NCBI GenBank assembly: GCA_965153455.1 | Contig: OZ234500.1 | Coordinates: 15,189,579-15,253,578 of the forward strand | Length of the DNA stretch: 64,000 nt | Origin: Sphagnum compactum | Lineage: Eukaryota; Bryophyta; Sphagnopsida; Sphagnales | Reading direction: 5' to 3' | Part shown: positions 1 through 10,554 of the stretch, piece after piece | Numbering within the stretch: the stretch's first letter is position 1 | How the letters are laid out: each line of letters starts with the position of its first letter | Position numbers and translations under genes: made by a program | The notes under the pieces: generated by a model | What the model was told of the DNA's origin: nothing | What the model saw: the letters and a program-made list of their open reading frames with translations, nothing else | The model's database searches: none

Positions 1-28
1 AGACAGAAGGAAAGAATGGCTTGCTTAC

Positions 29-340
29 TTGCGCCAGTGGAAGTCGTCTCTCCTTGCATCGCTGGGGAAAAAACAGGGGTAACCTTGTCGAGCCGCATAG
101 AGAAGAAGCAGAAAACGAAGAAGACGATGACGACGACGACGACGAAGGAGAGCTGGAAAAGCCTTTGAAGAATTCCTCCTTCTTATTCTTGCAGTTGAAA
201 TTCTCAGGAATAGAATCGCATTGCAAGCGTTGCGAATTCAGTGACACTAGAGATACCTGAGAAATCGCGACGGAGGATGGATGCGGCGGAAAAGCCACGG
301 CGCCGTTGAGGAGGGAAACGCTCGCGCAGGTGGCCGCCAT
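29..340 (-). CDS. First exon of a probable plastid-targeted protein (partial, runs off the left edge)
   Basis: Read on the minus strand from an ATG at 340, the frame stays open for 104 codons to a consensus donor (CAA|GTAAGC) with exon end at 29, phase 0. The peptide begins MAATCASVSLLNGAVAF and continues with many Ser, Ala and Arg residues, including a run of about ten serines near residues 65-75, and few acidic residues at the start. That composition is typical of chloroplast transit peptides. The region is GC-richer than its surroundings. The mature protein lies outside the window, so its function cannot be stated. Sequence upstream of 340 would be promoter and 5' UTR. The alternative is a chance open frame in a GC-rich island. 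Confidence 0.5.
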
Positions 341-1063
341 CGCTCGCAGCACACTCCAAACTCTCTCTCGCAGCAACGAAAATGGCAAAGAAATTCAAAG
401 AAAGTGCAAAAGAAAAACGATGATATACAAAGGGGCTCTGTTTTACACTGTTTTTTCTTCCCCCCCCCCCTCCTTTTTTTGGGGAGGGTACCCGGGGACC
501 TGTTTTTGGGGGAGCAGGAAAAACGGCTGCCTACCTATTTGGACTCTTTGAAAAAAAAAACTTTTAAACGTACTAAAATAGGGGCAGTTTTAGCACATGT
601 CTGCCAAATAATCAATAAAATTTTAAAGATCCCATTTCGGGCAAAATGGAATATTCCTGTACCGCCTCCGAAAGATTCTTTCCTTTTCCTTCCTAAAAAA
701 AATTATTCTTTGAGAACTTTATTTTTTGAAAATTTCAGCATTTCTAAATATGATGTAGTTTTTAAATTTAAATTTCATTTTTTGGCGAAATTTCGCCAGT
801 AAAAGAAGGCTTTTACTACTATACCTACCTTGGGGAATTGCTATTATTACCATTATTATTATTTTCAATTTTGTGATGTAGCCAAATTGGTGGAGATCAT
901 CCATAAGCTGCTTTAGCCAAATTTATCTATTAAAATATGAAAGAGAAAAAAAGTTTAATATCCTCATATAATTTTTCCTACCTACTAGAACCATGTATAG
1001 ACATTTGGAGGTTTCCAAAGATTTTTCCAAAAAATTAGTTTTGACAAAAAAAAATTCAAAAAA
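341..1063. other. Promoter-side DNA and decayed repeat copies
   Basis: The first 90 bases probably hold the leader and promoter of the minus-strand gene ending at 29. Beyond this come C, T and G runs (460-500) and AT-rich DNA. A palindromic motif TGGCGAAATTTCGCCA lies at 785-800, and a degraded copy of the 'GTAGCCAAA...GGCTACCTACTAGAA' repeat (see 14405) lies around 876-1000. No gene is seen. Confidence 0.4.
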
Positions 1064-2117
1064 TCATTGGATTGGCAACAATTTTTTTACGATAATCGAA
1101 ATTTCACACCAAAAAAAAGAAGGGTGATCATCAAGTTTCCGTAGATTTGGGAAAAGAAAAATTTGTTGCACAAAAATGGTTATCAAAAGTCTCCATTGAC
1201 TATTAGGTAGATGAACAAGTTTTTGATTAAGGAAACTCAAATTGGTCAAAATGCATGAAAGTCTCATCCGTTCGATAGATGAGAACATGAAATCTCCATC
1301 AGATGGGACCAAGTTTTCTCCCATCGGTTGAACATATATAGGTATGTCCCATTGATTGAATGAATGAATAACAAATGAGAACATACGCATTTCCGGTGTT
1401 GAATGTATGAGCAAGTAACATATACCCCTATAACCAAACCATTATGGCTTTTAAAACGAAGCCACAAAATATCCCTAAATTACAAGGGAATAGTCAGTTT
1501 AATGGACAATTATTCTGAAGAGGTAAATAAATTTGTCAATCAAATAGCTCGTTTATTAAGAGGCTAACATTTTATTTTTTATTTTTTTCCCAAAAAGAAG
1601 AAATTGAACCCCCATAGAGATTGAATTGGAGTTTGTGATTGAAGAATAAATCAAAATTAATATCATGTGTTTAAAACTTAAATTAGTGATAAGGGGGTAA
1701 TCAACTTTTGAACATACCAGCTAGTACTAATATTGGATTTTCAAAAAAATCTTATTACCTTGGTTAGGTTTCTCTTGTGGTGAATTTTTTGCCACTTGTG
1801 AACAAAAAAATTGAATTATTTTCAAAATTTTGGTTTTTTGGGTGTAAATTTGACTAATTTGCTTTATAAACTCAACAAATTGCCAAACTTTGGAAACCAC
1901 AAAATTTAAGTATAAAAAAGCCTTGGACTGATATTAGTATTGGTTTTTAAATTTTAATTTGATATCAGCTTGGAAGTTGGTCCTCGTATTGGATTTTTTT
2001 AGATTTCCAAACTAGCCTACTTCTGCTGGTATTAGGGCTGGTCCAAGGCTTACTTTTGCAACTAGAATGAGGCAAGAATATATTTAGTATTGAGATTGGT
2101 AGGTGAGGTCAGAGTTT
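1064..2117. other. AT-rich intergenic DNA, nothing recognised
   Basis: Low-complexity AT-rich sequence. Open frames on the minus strand near 1064-1467 have no recognisable motif and biased composition. No RNA gene or element ends seen. Confidence 0.5.
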
Positions 2118-2140
2118 GGGGGGGGGGGGGGGGGGGGGGG
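2118..2140. repeat. Homopolymer run of 23 G
   Basis: An uninterrupted G run read directly from the sequence. Runs of this length can form quadruplex DNA and are prone to length errors in sequencing, so the true length is uncertain. Confidence 0.9.
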
Positions 2141-3590
2141 ACCACAGGGAAAAGGGTTAGCACCAAAAAGTGCAACTATGCTAACCATGGTAGATACCAC
2201 AAGGACATTAAACGAATGAAAACAAATCCCAATCCAACCACCATCCATCCAAATTGTTGTGTTTGTGGGTGTATGTTCTTAGTGACCCGTGTGACCTAGG
2301 ACCCACAAGCACACCATTGAAAAGAAAGTCATTTTCAATTTAGTGGGATGAGACCCCAACTCAATTAAGAAATGGAAGGTTTTCAAAGTTCTAGGGATTT
2401 TATTTATTTCAAAAAAAATTTTAAAAATGTTACCCAAGACTTTTGTGCCCTACCTACCTACCTCATGTTCTTCTACTTACCTCCCTCTCTTTTTTACCTA
2501 CCTATCACTTTTTTTAATCCTCCCATCTTCCCCCCCCATCTCTCTCTCTCTCTCTCCCACACCACATTTTGCTTTTGTCCATTGTTTTGGGTTTAGGGTT
2601 GATGCAAATATTGCACATCATTTGAAGCCATCAAAAAAAGCTTAGGAGATCCCTTCATCACCAAGCTCCACTTGCATCACCACCTCCTTTGTTTCAGGTG
2701 AGTCCCTCACTTACAACACATTGTCATGTTAGTGTTTTGGATCATTTTCCTACTCCTTGTGTTTTTTATCATCTTATTATACAACACTCATTCTACAAAA
2801 CTTCAAAAACTTTTAAAGCTTCCCCTTTTTTTGGTGTTTGGGGACCATAAAAATGCCAAAGGAGCTCACTCCCAACATTGTCAAACTCCACCAATAAACT
2901 TTTCTTTCTTTCTTCAAGTGTCTTCTTCTTGCTCACCCCTTTGTTTTTTATTATTTTGTTATTATTGTTGTTAAGTGGTGACAAGATCCAAGGTTGTGAC
3001 CATTCTCCTTGTTGTCTTGGTTTGCAAGGGTGGGGGTGAACTCTAACGAGTTCATCAACATCCTTTTATTTTTGTTTTGTTTGAATCTCTTTTTTTTTGG
3101 CAATTGCAATCTAGTTGTCGGCTTTGTTTGCAAGGGTGGGAGCAAACTTTAGAAACCTCATTGTCTCCCCCTTTGTTTCTTTGATTTTTTAAAAATTATT
3201 TTTATAAGAGCAATAATGAACTTGAGTTCATCGACCACCCCTTTTGTTTTCTTCTTCTTGTTGTGGAGATGATAAAACTCATCATCACCATTGTTCTTCA
3301 TGTTCGAAGGCAAGGATGAATGGTGATTGCAAGTTGAGTTGACTCATTTTTCATGAATAAAACATTTCAAATAATTCATATTTTAGCACAAAATTTAAAA
3401 ATAAATTGAAAACCCAATGCTAAGTGAGGGTTATGTGAAATAAAGTAATAAGAGTTAATCCATGACAAGGATTGAGGTTTTAATAATACTTAATATTGAA
3501 ATATTTCATATAATATGTTTCAAAATAATGATTAACAAGTCAACTTTTAAATTTTTAAAGTTTTATGACTCAAAAAGATGTTACATTATA
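2141..3590. other. Pyrimidine-rich and AT-rich intergenic DNA
   Basis: Contains CTACCTACCTAC and (TC)n tracts at about 2445-2560 and several T-rich stretches. A phrase 'gtttgcaagggtggg' recurs at about 3022 and 3126 with diverged surroundings, which suggests an old duplication. No coding region with a recognisable product is seen. Confidence 0.4.
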
Positions 3591-4035
3591 TCTTATATAT
3601 AAATTCACTTGGTCTTCCCGTCCGTGACGTGACATTCTGGTGTAGAACGCTACCCCATTCCAAGTTCCAAGTTCCAACCTTCGCCCGAACCGTCATCCAT
3701 CCAGCTGGAATCGTCATCCATCCAGCCGGACGAACAGTTCCTAAATAATTGTCCGTCCGTCTGTGAAAGAAAGCGAGCGTTTTGCAGCGTTTTGCTGGCG
3801 ATGGCGTGGGATTAGAGAAGGAGAGCAAGAAGTTTCTGAGATTTCTTTTCAGCAACAAGAGAACACTTTTCAGTAGCAAGAGACTTTCTGAGATTTATGG
3901 GGATTTTTATTTTTATTTTGGCAGTGGTAAGAGGATGATTTTTTCCTTCCTTATGGTTTTCTTTTTATGATTTCTGTGTGTCTGTGTGTCTTCTTCTTTT
4001 GGTTGCAGCATTTTGCAGCTTCAGACTCTGAGACC

Positions 4036-4275
4036 ATGAACACACCCATCTCTCCTCCCACTTCTGTAGCAACTTGGAGTGACATGACTGCAGTGGTGGG
4101 TACAACAAATCAAGCTTCCTCCTTGACAGCAGGAACAAGAAGAAAAAATCTTATACCTCCACTTAGCATGTTTTCTTGGTGCGGAAACCTTCTCAAGAAG
4201 CTTCCTTCAGGAAGATTTGAAATTCAGAAATCTATAGTGAAATCGGAAACACAGACAGAAACAACGGAGGATTGA
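4036..4275 (+). CDS. Small unknown protein candidate (79 aa) with a possible 5' UTR intron
   Basis: The ATG at 4036 opens 79 codons beginning MNTPISPPTSVATWSDM and ending in a Thr/Glu-rich tail. Upstream, GCAGTG|GTAAGAGG near 3926 and a pyrimidine-rich tract ending TTGCAG at about 4008 look like a donor and acceptor, so the leader may be spliced. The island 3600-4300 is GC-richer than its flanks and lies just left of the RPA1-derived fragment. I do not recognise the product. It could be a real small gene, the remains of a larger one, or a captured exon carried by the same mobile event as the RPA1 piece. Confidence 0.25.
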   Translation: MNTPISPPTSVATWSDMTAVVGTTNQASSLTAGTRRKNLIPPLSMFSWCGNLLKKLPSGRFEIQKSIVKSETQTETTED

Positions 4276-4425
4276 AGCAAAGTTTTCTGACAGTCCAGTG
4301 CTTTTCAACCACGATTCTGTTCCAGAAATCGATTTCCTTTGCAGTCATACTTAGAACAGGTTGCAATTCTTGGTCTTGCGCATGCAAATCTGAAGGAAGG
4401 AAAGACTTCATTCCCATTCACTTTT

Positions 4426-4466
4426 GGGGGAGTTCATAGTGTCCGAAGGACACGGGTACCACGAGT
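4426..4466 (+). repeat. Left copy of a hairpin-bearing repeat flanking the RPA1 fragment
   Basis: About 41 bp resembling 5324-5365 at roughly 80% identity in the same orientation. Both start GGGGGA, have a 6-bp stem with a 3-base loop, and continue with CACGGGT. Here the stem is GTGTCC/GGACAC at 4439-4453. The part after the stem vaguely resembles the B box of tRNA-derived SINEs, but I do not claim that identity. Confidence 0.5.
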
Positions 4467-4516
4467 TTCTTTATTTGGATTATGTGTTGCTTTGCAAGAT
4501 CATCATCATTTTGAAC

Positions 4517-5320
4517 ATGGAGATTGTAGCATCTAATGTTGTGCCTCAGGCTACAGGTGGGGTTAAAGTTCAACAACAGAACACATATGGAAGACCCAGT
4601 GTTGGTCCTCCCTACCAACCTGCCCCTGTTTATTCAAATAGAGGACCCATTGCCAAGAATGAAGCACCTGCCAGAATTGCCCCAATTGCCGCCTTGAATC
4701 CATACCAGGGTCGGTGGACTATCAAAGCAAGAGTGACTGCCAAGAGTGATGTCTGTCGTTTCCACAACGCCAGGGGAGATGGCAAGGTTTTCTCCTTTGA
4801 CCTTTTGGATGCAGATAATGGAGAGATTCGAGCTACTTGCTTCAACAATGTTGTGGATCAGTTCTATGATAAAATTGATGTGGGCATGGTGTATTTCATT
4901 ACAAAGGGTTTTCTAAAGGCAGCAAAGAAGAATTTTAATCATTTAAAAAATGATTGGGAAATATTTCTGGAGTCATCATCAACAGTGGAGCCTTGCTTTG
5001 AGGGAGATGGATCAATCCCTCAGCAGCAGTTTCACTTTAGGCCTATTGGTGATGTTGAAAATATGGAAAATAATGCAATGGTGGATGTCATTGGAACTGT
5101 CCCAATTGCCGCCTTGAATCCATACCAGGGTCGGTGGACTATCACCTATTCACTATGGACCTCTTCACCTATCTCCCCCCCTTCAACACAACCCTCATTA
5201 AACCAAAGACGAAGAGGAAGAGGAGGCCCCTTGGGAGGGCCCGCACGTCTGCCGGAACTGTCTTGCTCGGGAGGGGCACGATCTCGGTTTAAAGGAAATA
5301 AATACGGTTTAAATAAATAA
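4517..5320 (+). pseudogene. RPA1: Intronless, rearranged fragment of replication protein A 70 kDa subunit (DBD-A plus start of DBD-B)
   Basis: RPA1 is the large subunit of the eukaryotic ssDNA-binding complex used in replication and repair. From the ATG at 4517 the frame reads 267 codons. It has a Gln/Pro-rich linker, then the RPA1 DBD-A OB fold (ALNPYQGRWTIKARVTAKSD, GDGKVFSFDLLDADNGEI, QFYDKIDVG, AKKNFNHLKNDWEIFLESSS). It then enters the start of DBD-B (FHFRPIGDVENMENNAMVDV) and breaks at 5100. There a 44-bp exact copy of 4681-4724 restarts the DBD-A sequence (5101-5144) and runs into unrelated GC-rich DNA. The N-terminal DBD-F, most of DBD-B and the zinc-binding DBD-C are absent. Plant RPA1 genes have introns, so this looks retroposed or captured by a transposon. 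The frame is still open, so a one-OB-fold protein is possible but unproven. Confidence 0.75.
5101..5144 (+). repeat. 44-bp exact direct duplication inside the RPA1 fragment
   Basis: Bases 5101-5144 are identical to 4681-4724 (both begin CCCAATTGCCGCC and end GGTGGACTATCA); the flanks differ. The copy sits exactly where homology to RPA1 DBD-B stops, and a GC-rich foreign stretch follows (about 5150-5300). Confidence 0.9.
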
Positions 5321-5323
5321 ACT

Positions 5324-5365
5324 GGGGGACTTCACAGTGACCAAAGGTCACGGGTTCCCACTAGT
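5324..5365 (+). repeat. Right copy of the hairpin-bearing repeat
   Basis: Matches 4426-4466 in the same orientation. Its stem is GTGACC/GGTCAC at 5337-5351. Compared with the left copy, both sides of one base pair have changed and pairing is kept. The pair brackets about 900 bp containing the RPA1 fragment. Confidence 0.5.
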
Positions 5366-6830
5366 TGAATATAAAGACATATATTAAAACATTCCTATTA
5401 AAATGTTGTTGTTGAACCATTTCAAGATTTTTAAAAAAAACTTAAAGAACAAAAATCACTTGTTATTGTTTTTAAAATGTGTTTGAATATCCCATATTCA
5501 TTAGATTCATTTCAAATAATTTCAAATGTTTCCACAATATATAAAAAATATTGTTGTACAAGTTCATTAAAAATTTCAACATTAACTTAAGTGACCATTT
5601 ACTACAATAGAAATGAAATAGTGGTTACATCTTAAAGTATTTTCAGTTATCCTATTCTTACGTTATGATGATTAATGAATTAAAATAATCCATGTGAAGA
5701 TAAAGACCAAATATACAATTCTTTGATATACATGTTTTTAAAAATTAAAAATTCACCAAAAAATGATAATGATACTGATTTCTAAAAATATGGCCCATTT
5801 TAAATTATTCGAAAGTCCATAACTTTTGTAAAAAATAATTTTTTAACAATTTTTTTACATTTATGCTCCTTTTGTTATACTATGCATATGTTAAATCCTA
5901 ATAAAATATCCAAAATAATAATCATACTAAAATTGCATGTATAAAAACATGCATAAAAAAATTGTTCATATTTTTCATTTTCAAATGTTCATAACTACAA
6001 AATTGGCTTACATATGTTATAATTTTAAAAATAAATATCTTTTTATTAACATTAATTTTTTTAATCTAGTTATAATTTTAATATATTGTTAATTTTATGA
6101 TATATTAATAATATGTAAATGTTTGACATTTTGCAAAAGAATTGCATTGTGACACACACAAAAATAAAAAGTCCCTTTAACCATTTTTGGTTTTATTTTG
6201 TTGTGAAAAGTTGACATCCTCACAAATTGTGAGAAGCTTGGTTCCTTGCAACAAGGTTTGTTTAAAAATAAATTAAAACAAAAAAATGTTGTGAAGTCTC
6301 GATTTTTGGCAAGTTTTGATTCAATTCTTTGATTGATGATTGAATATTCAAACTACCTAGTTTAAATTTATCAAAATGAAACCAAATTGGAATCAAAACC
6401 AAGCAAAAATTGGAATTGGGAACTAGTTTTTGCATCGAATTTAACCCACAAGTAGAATTGGTCCCAAAACCCATATTATACTAGTCTTGGTCTTCATTTT
6501 TTTTAACTTTTAAAAAAAATTAACTTTAATTTTTCTTAATGTTTAAAATTTTATTATTATATTTTATTAAGGTTAGACATGTTGTTAGTTTGAATTTTTT
6601 TCAGGTATATTCTTTTAATAATAATAAATTTAGGGTGGGTGAAGTAGTGCAAAGGGGCCGACATTAAGCATGTAGGTGTTACTTTTGGAACATTTCTCCA
6701 ATTTTTATTTTTTCTTGGGGAGTGTATGCATGTAGTTGACATAGTAGGTCACTTTTTAGGCTAGACTGAACCAACAACCACCAATGCACTAGTTGAAGAT
6801 GAGGTCGTTCAAGCCATTTTGCGGATGAAT
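5366..6830. other. AT-rich intergenic DNA, nothing recognised
   Basis: Very AT-rich, with many short A/T runs. No coding motif, RNA gene or element ends seen. Confidence 0.5.
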
Positions 6831-7129
6831 TAAAAACTCATCCTCTTCCCCTCCCAAGGGATTTTTCAGCCCCCTTTTCAGCCCCAAAATTTTCCCCCTC
6901 CTACCTCCCTCACCTCATTACCCGCTCACTCCATCTCGAACTCAATAGAGCTCCCGAGCTTCAGTCACACAGAGCTTTGCAACACAAGGCTTGAGGAAGG
7001 TGGAGAGCTCAACATTGCAGGAACGTGGAGAGCTCAATGTTGAAGGAATGTGGAGAGGAAAAGGAAAGAGGAACGCTTCCTCCCAAAAGCAGAAGCAAGA
7101 GAAGAAAGGTAAGCTCCCTCCCTTCTTTG

Positions 7130-7136
<7 letters not shown>

Positions 7137-7161
<25 letters not shown>
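7137..7161. repeat. (TG)n microsatellite
   Basis: About twelve TG dinucleotides in a pyrimidine/purine-rich leader-like stretch. Just upstream AGAAAGGTAAGC (about 7103) looks like a splice donor, so 6950-7110 may be a transcribed leader. Confidence 0.8.
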
Positions 7162-7290
7162 TCTTTTTTGAGAAGAAGAAGATGCCATCTTTTTCTTCTT
7201 TTATGTTTTTGTTTCCTACCTACCTCCCCCCCCCTCTAACCTCCCTCCTACCTACCACCTCCTCCTATCTTTTTTTGTGTTACTGTTGCA

Positions 7291-7940
7291 GCGAAGGAGG
7301 CGACGACAAGTTGTCGTTGCCTTCTTCTTTGTGTTTGAGAAGAAAAAGAAGGCGATGGGAGCTTGATGCCATCGCCTTCTTCTTTAGTAGTGTTGCAGTG
7401 AAGAAGAAAACAACGACAATGCGTCGTCGTCTTCTTCTGTGAAGGTGGTGTTGCAGAAAACAAAGGCAACAATAGTTGTTGTTGCCTTCTTCTGGGGGGT
7501 CTTGCTAAAAGGAAGAGGCAATGGCAATGGGCTGTCGCCTTCTTCTTGGGGGTGTTACAGAGAAGAAGAAGGTGACGACAGTGATCGTCACCTTCTTCTT
7601 GCGGGTGTTACAGAGAAGAAGAAGGTGACGATAGTGACCGTCGCTTTCTTCTTGCGGGCGACAGAAAAGAAAAAGAAGGTGATGAGGGGGGTGTTGCAAA
7701 GAAGAAGAAGGCGACGACAACAGATGTTGCTGTCACCTTCTTTTTTAGTGGTGTTGCAACGGAGAAAGTTATGTCGCCTTTTTCTGTGTGTTTGAGAAGA
7801 AGAAGAAGACGACGATAACTTCCGTCACCTTTTTCGATGGCTTTGCTGCAAAAAAAAGGCGACGGCAACTGCCATCACCTTTTTCGGTGGTTTTGTTGCG
7901 AAGAAGGTGATGGCAACAATGTCGTCGCCTTCTTCTATGG
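7291..7940. repeat. Array of about a dozen tandem DNA hairpins
   Basis: Each unit (about 50-60 bp) is an imperfect palindrome. A left arm of type GAAGAAGAAGGCGACGAC is followed within a few bases by a right arm of type GTCGTCGCCTTCTTCTT. Units are joined by a short spacer of type TGGGGGTGTTACAGA or TAGTGGTGTTGCAG. Arms in successive units differ by substitutions that are often matched on the other arm (for example GGTGACGACAGTGATCGTCACC beside a GGTGACGATAGTGACCGTCGC form). All frames through it are artefacts of the GAAGAAG / CTTCTTC composition. Confidence 0.75.
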
Positions 7941-8113
7941 TGGATGGTGTTATGAATTTTTTTATTTTATTTTATTTTTTCTTCTTTGGTCCTTTTGGTC
8001 TAGTTCATTAGAATTGACAATTAACAATGAAATGGTGGTTTTTTTTAATGTTGAAGGTTGTAATGGCTAGAGGAAGGAGATTGAAGAAAGGTGATGGTGA
8101 TTTGGAAGCTCAG

Positions 8114-8258
8114 AAACAAAATGTTGCTTCATTAGAACAAACAATTGGGAACCAAAATGTTGATCCATTACACCAGGGTCTGGGGAACAAAATGTTGCTC
8201 CATGAGAATTGAGACCTGAGGAGCAAAATGTTGTTCCATCATAATTGAGAATTGATGA
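8114..8258 (+). repeat. 36-bp tandem repeat, four copies
   Basis: The motif CAAAATGTTG recurs at 8117, 8153, 8188 and 8224 (spacing 35-36). An ATG at about 8063 starts an open frame (MARGRRLKKGDGDLEAQKQN) in which the repeat would read as 12-residue units (QNVASLEQTIGN, QNVDPLHQGLGN) before a stop near 8212. It follows the hairpin array and precedes a zinc-finger relic, so it may be part of one decayed mobile element. Confidence 0.6.
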
Positions 8259-8689
8259 ATCAAGCAATCTATGTGGCTTAGAGTTGACAATGGCGACAAT
8301 TTGTAATTCAAATGATGAGATCACTCCCAATACAGATTGGGAATTTCGATCGAAAAATGGTGGGTTAGATTGTAGTGGAATTTACATACATTAAATTAAA
8401 TGCAGATAAAAAAAATTGTACAAGTTTTTTTAAGTTTAATATATGTCTACACCTTCCATCATTTGATGGAAAGTTGCGGGAAGTTTTTTGTCAAAAAATT
8501 TTATTGCAATACCTAAAAATAGTTAAAATTTGTAAGAGTTATATCTGATTGTGTGATTTCATATATTGCAATACTTGCATTATGTTTTCTAAGCTTTTTA
8601 TGGGTAAGGTTTTAGGGTTAGGATTTTTTTATTACAAAGTAATGACTTTTTTTCTTATATTTCTTGGTTTAGGTCCGAAACTTGAAGCC

Positions 8690-9197
8690 AACCAGGCCTA
8701 TCAGCCACCATCACCTCCTTGTCCACCTAATATGGTTCGGAAGGACAAAGAATGGACGAAGGTTGGGTCGAAATGGAAGTGTAAAGTTGGCACTTTCATT
8801 GTCGCATATTGTGCCAAATGATTGTTGACCAAACATTTGAAGGAGGTGCATGGCTTAGTGGTAGAAAAGGCCAAACCTAAGAAGCCTTTCAGCTTCTAAA
8901 AGAAGTCCCCAACATCAAGACCACGTTAAAATGAACGCTCGCATCTTGGGAGATGCCATGGCCATGCAAAGGCGGAATGATCAAAAGGTTGCTAATCGTG
9001 CTCATGCCAAAGCCCAACATGAGTGGGATAAGTTGGTAATTATTGTAAAACAATGTCCACCATTACCAAAACCAACTTTGGTCAAATTAACTTCAAAGCA
9101 ACTATTACAGATGTTGGGTTTTAATGCCTGGGCGTGGGAAGCGTGCCTCGAGATGCAACATCACAGATGGAGAAGGATGAAAATTTACAAGGGATGA
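8690..9197 (+). pseudogene. Decayed zinc-finger (BED-like) transposon gene fragment
   Basis: One frame reads DKEWTKVGSKWKCKVG...YCAK, then a TGA where a Trp codon would fit, then LLTKHLKEVHGLVVEKAKP. The pattern C-x-n-C...H-x4-H resembles BED-type or other DNA-binding zinc fingers at the N-terminus of hAT-like transposases. A shifted frame continues with MNARILGDAMAMQRRNDQK and AQHEWDKLVIIVKQCPPLPK to a stop at 9197. The in-frame stop and the frameshift show it is dead. It may belong to the same class as the transposase relic at 29.2-30.8 kb, but no overlap allows that to be tested here. Confidence 0.4.
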
Positions 9198-9199
9198 TT

Positions 9200-9970
9200 T
9201 GTTCCACCTGTTTTACATATGCACGACGATTAAAGATGGCATGGGATGTCAAAAATTAGGATCGAGAGTCCAGTAAAGCAAGTTAGATAAAATAGTTGAC
9301 AGATGTATTGGATTTCCATGAATTAAAATGATTCATGGAATATAAGAAACAATAATAATCAATGTTTATTGTTGTTTTATAATTTTGTTTCATCCAAGGT
9401 GTGTTAGGGTTTAATTTGGTGGTTTTTGGATGTTAATAGAGTTTAGGAGATAACAAAGGAAAAGTTTGTTGTAAATGCAGTTTAGGTTGAGATGCAATGT
9501 CGTCATCTGTACATTGCTCGTCATGCAGTAAGGGTTGTAAATGTAGTAGCTGCTTACTGAACTAAACACGTGATTATAGATAATGATATGGTTTAGGGTT
9601 TCCACTTTATATAGTTAGCTAAGTTTTTTTAGCCTTTTCATTTTTTGGATTACCCAATTTTTGAACTTTGGTCCTTTGATAAAAAACTTTTTTTTTCATT
9701 GGGTTCTTTAACATTTATTGATCCACCCATACTTGTACATCTTTTATCAATATATTATTTTCTTTTAGTCACACTTGATTGATTGGTATATGGTTAATTA
9801 TATATGTATTCTTTTTCATAATCTTTTTAGTACTTTAGATGTAAGAATTAAAACTTAAATAGGCTCATATGAATAGGTAACATTAATTTGTCTAGGGTTT
9901 ATAAAGGTCAAAATGAACATTGTGCAATACCTACATCCTTTCTATTATAATTTCCATAAGGTCGTTTCAA
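9200..9970. other. AT-rich intergenic DNA
   Basis: No gene seen. Toward the right end the motif 'TGCAATACC(C/T)(A/G)CAT' appears, which forms the tandem array that follows. Confidence 0.4.
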
Positions 9971-10205
9971 ATATGCAATACCCGCATATAGGTCTCATAA
10001 ATAGTGGCTGGTTTTTTACATCCATTGCAATACCCGCATATAGGTCTCATAAATAGTGGTTGGTTTTTTACATTCATTGTAATACCCGCATATAGGTCTT
10101 GTAATAGTGGCTAGTTTTTTACATCCATTGCATTACCTGCATGTAGGTCCATAAATAATTGTTGATTTTTAACATCTTTTGAAATACTTGCATATAAGTT
10201 TCCAT
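9971..10205. repeat. About 53-bp tandem repeat array, four to five copies
   Basis: Units start with GCAATACCCGCATATAGGTC and continue with ATAAATAGTGGCTGGTTTTTTACATCC. Starts are near 9974, 10027, 10080, 10131 and 10180. The last copies are more diverged. A single related copy appears near 60340-60420 (GTAGGTCC...TATAGTGGCTCAGTTTTTACATCC). Confidence 0.8.
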
Positions 10206-10554
10206 TGTAATATTTATGGGACTCATATGACATAAGAATCTAGTCTAAGTATCAACAAATAATGTCATAATTAAGGAATTACTAGAAAATTATTTCAAAT
10301 AATGTAAATGATTGATTATCATATTTTAATAATCATTTAAAAAAAATTAATTAACTGATTATTTGGTTGAACCTTAATATTCATATAATTAAAATTTCGA
10401 TCTAAAAATCAAAATAATAATTTGATATTTAATTTATTATTTTAATTAGATTTTTATGTTAATAAGTTATTCAAATCATTATTTTAGATAATTATTCATG
10501 ATAATTAATTGTCATAAAATTATTTTAGGTATATAAAGAGATATATTTTGGGTA

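Noticed and set aside
7439-7868. Multiple open frames across the hairpin array
   Set aside because: They are compositional consequences of GAAGAAG/CTTCTTC palindromes and appear in all frames on both strands.
9971-10205. Regularly spaced repeats, considered as a CRISPR-like array
   Set aside because: The whole 53-bp unit repeats, including the would-be spacer, and the setting is a plant nuclear genome.
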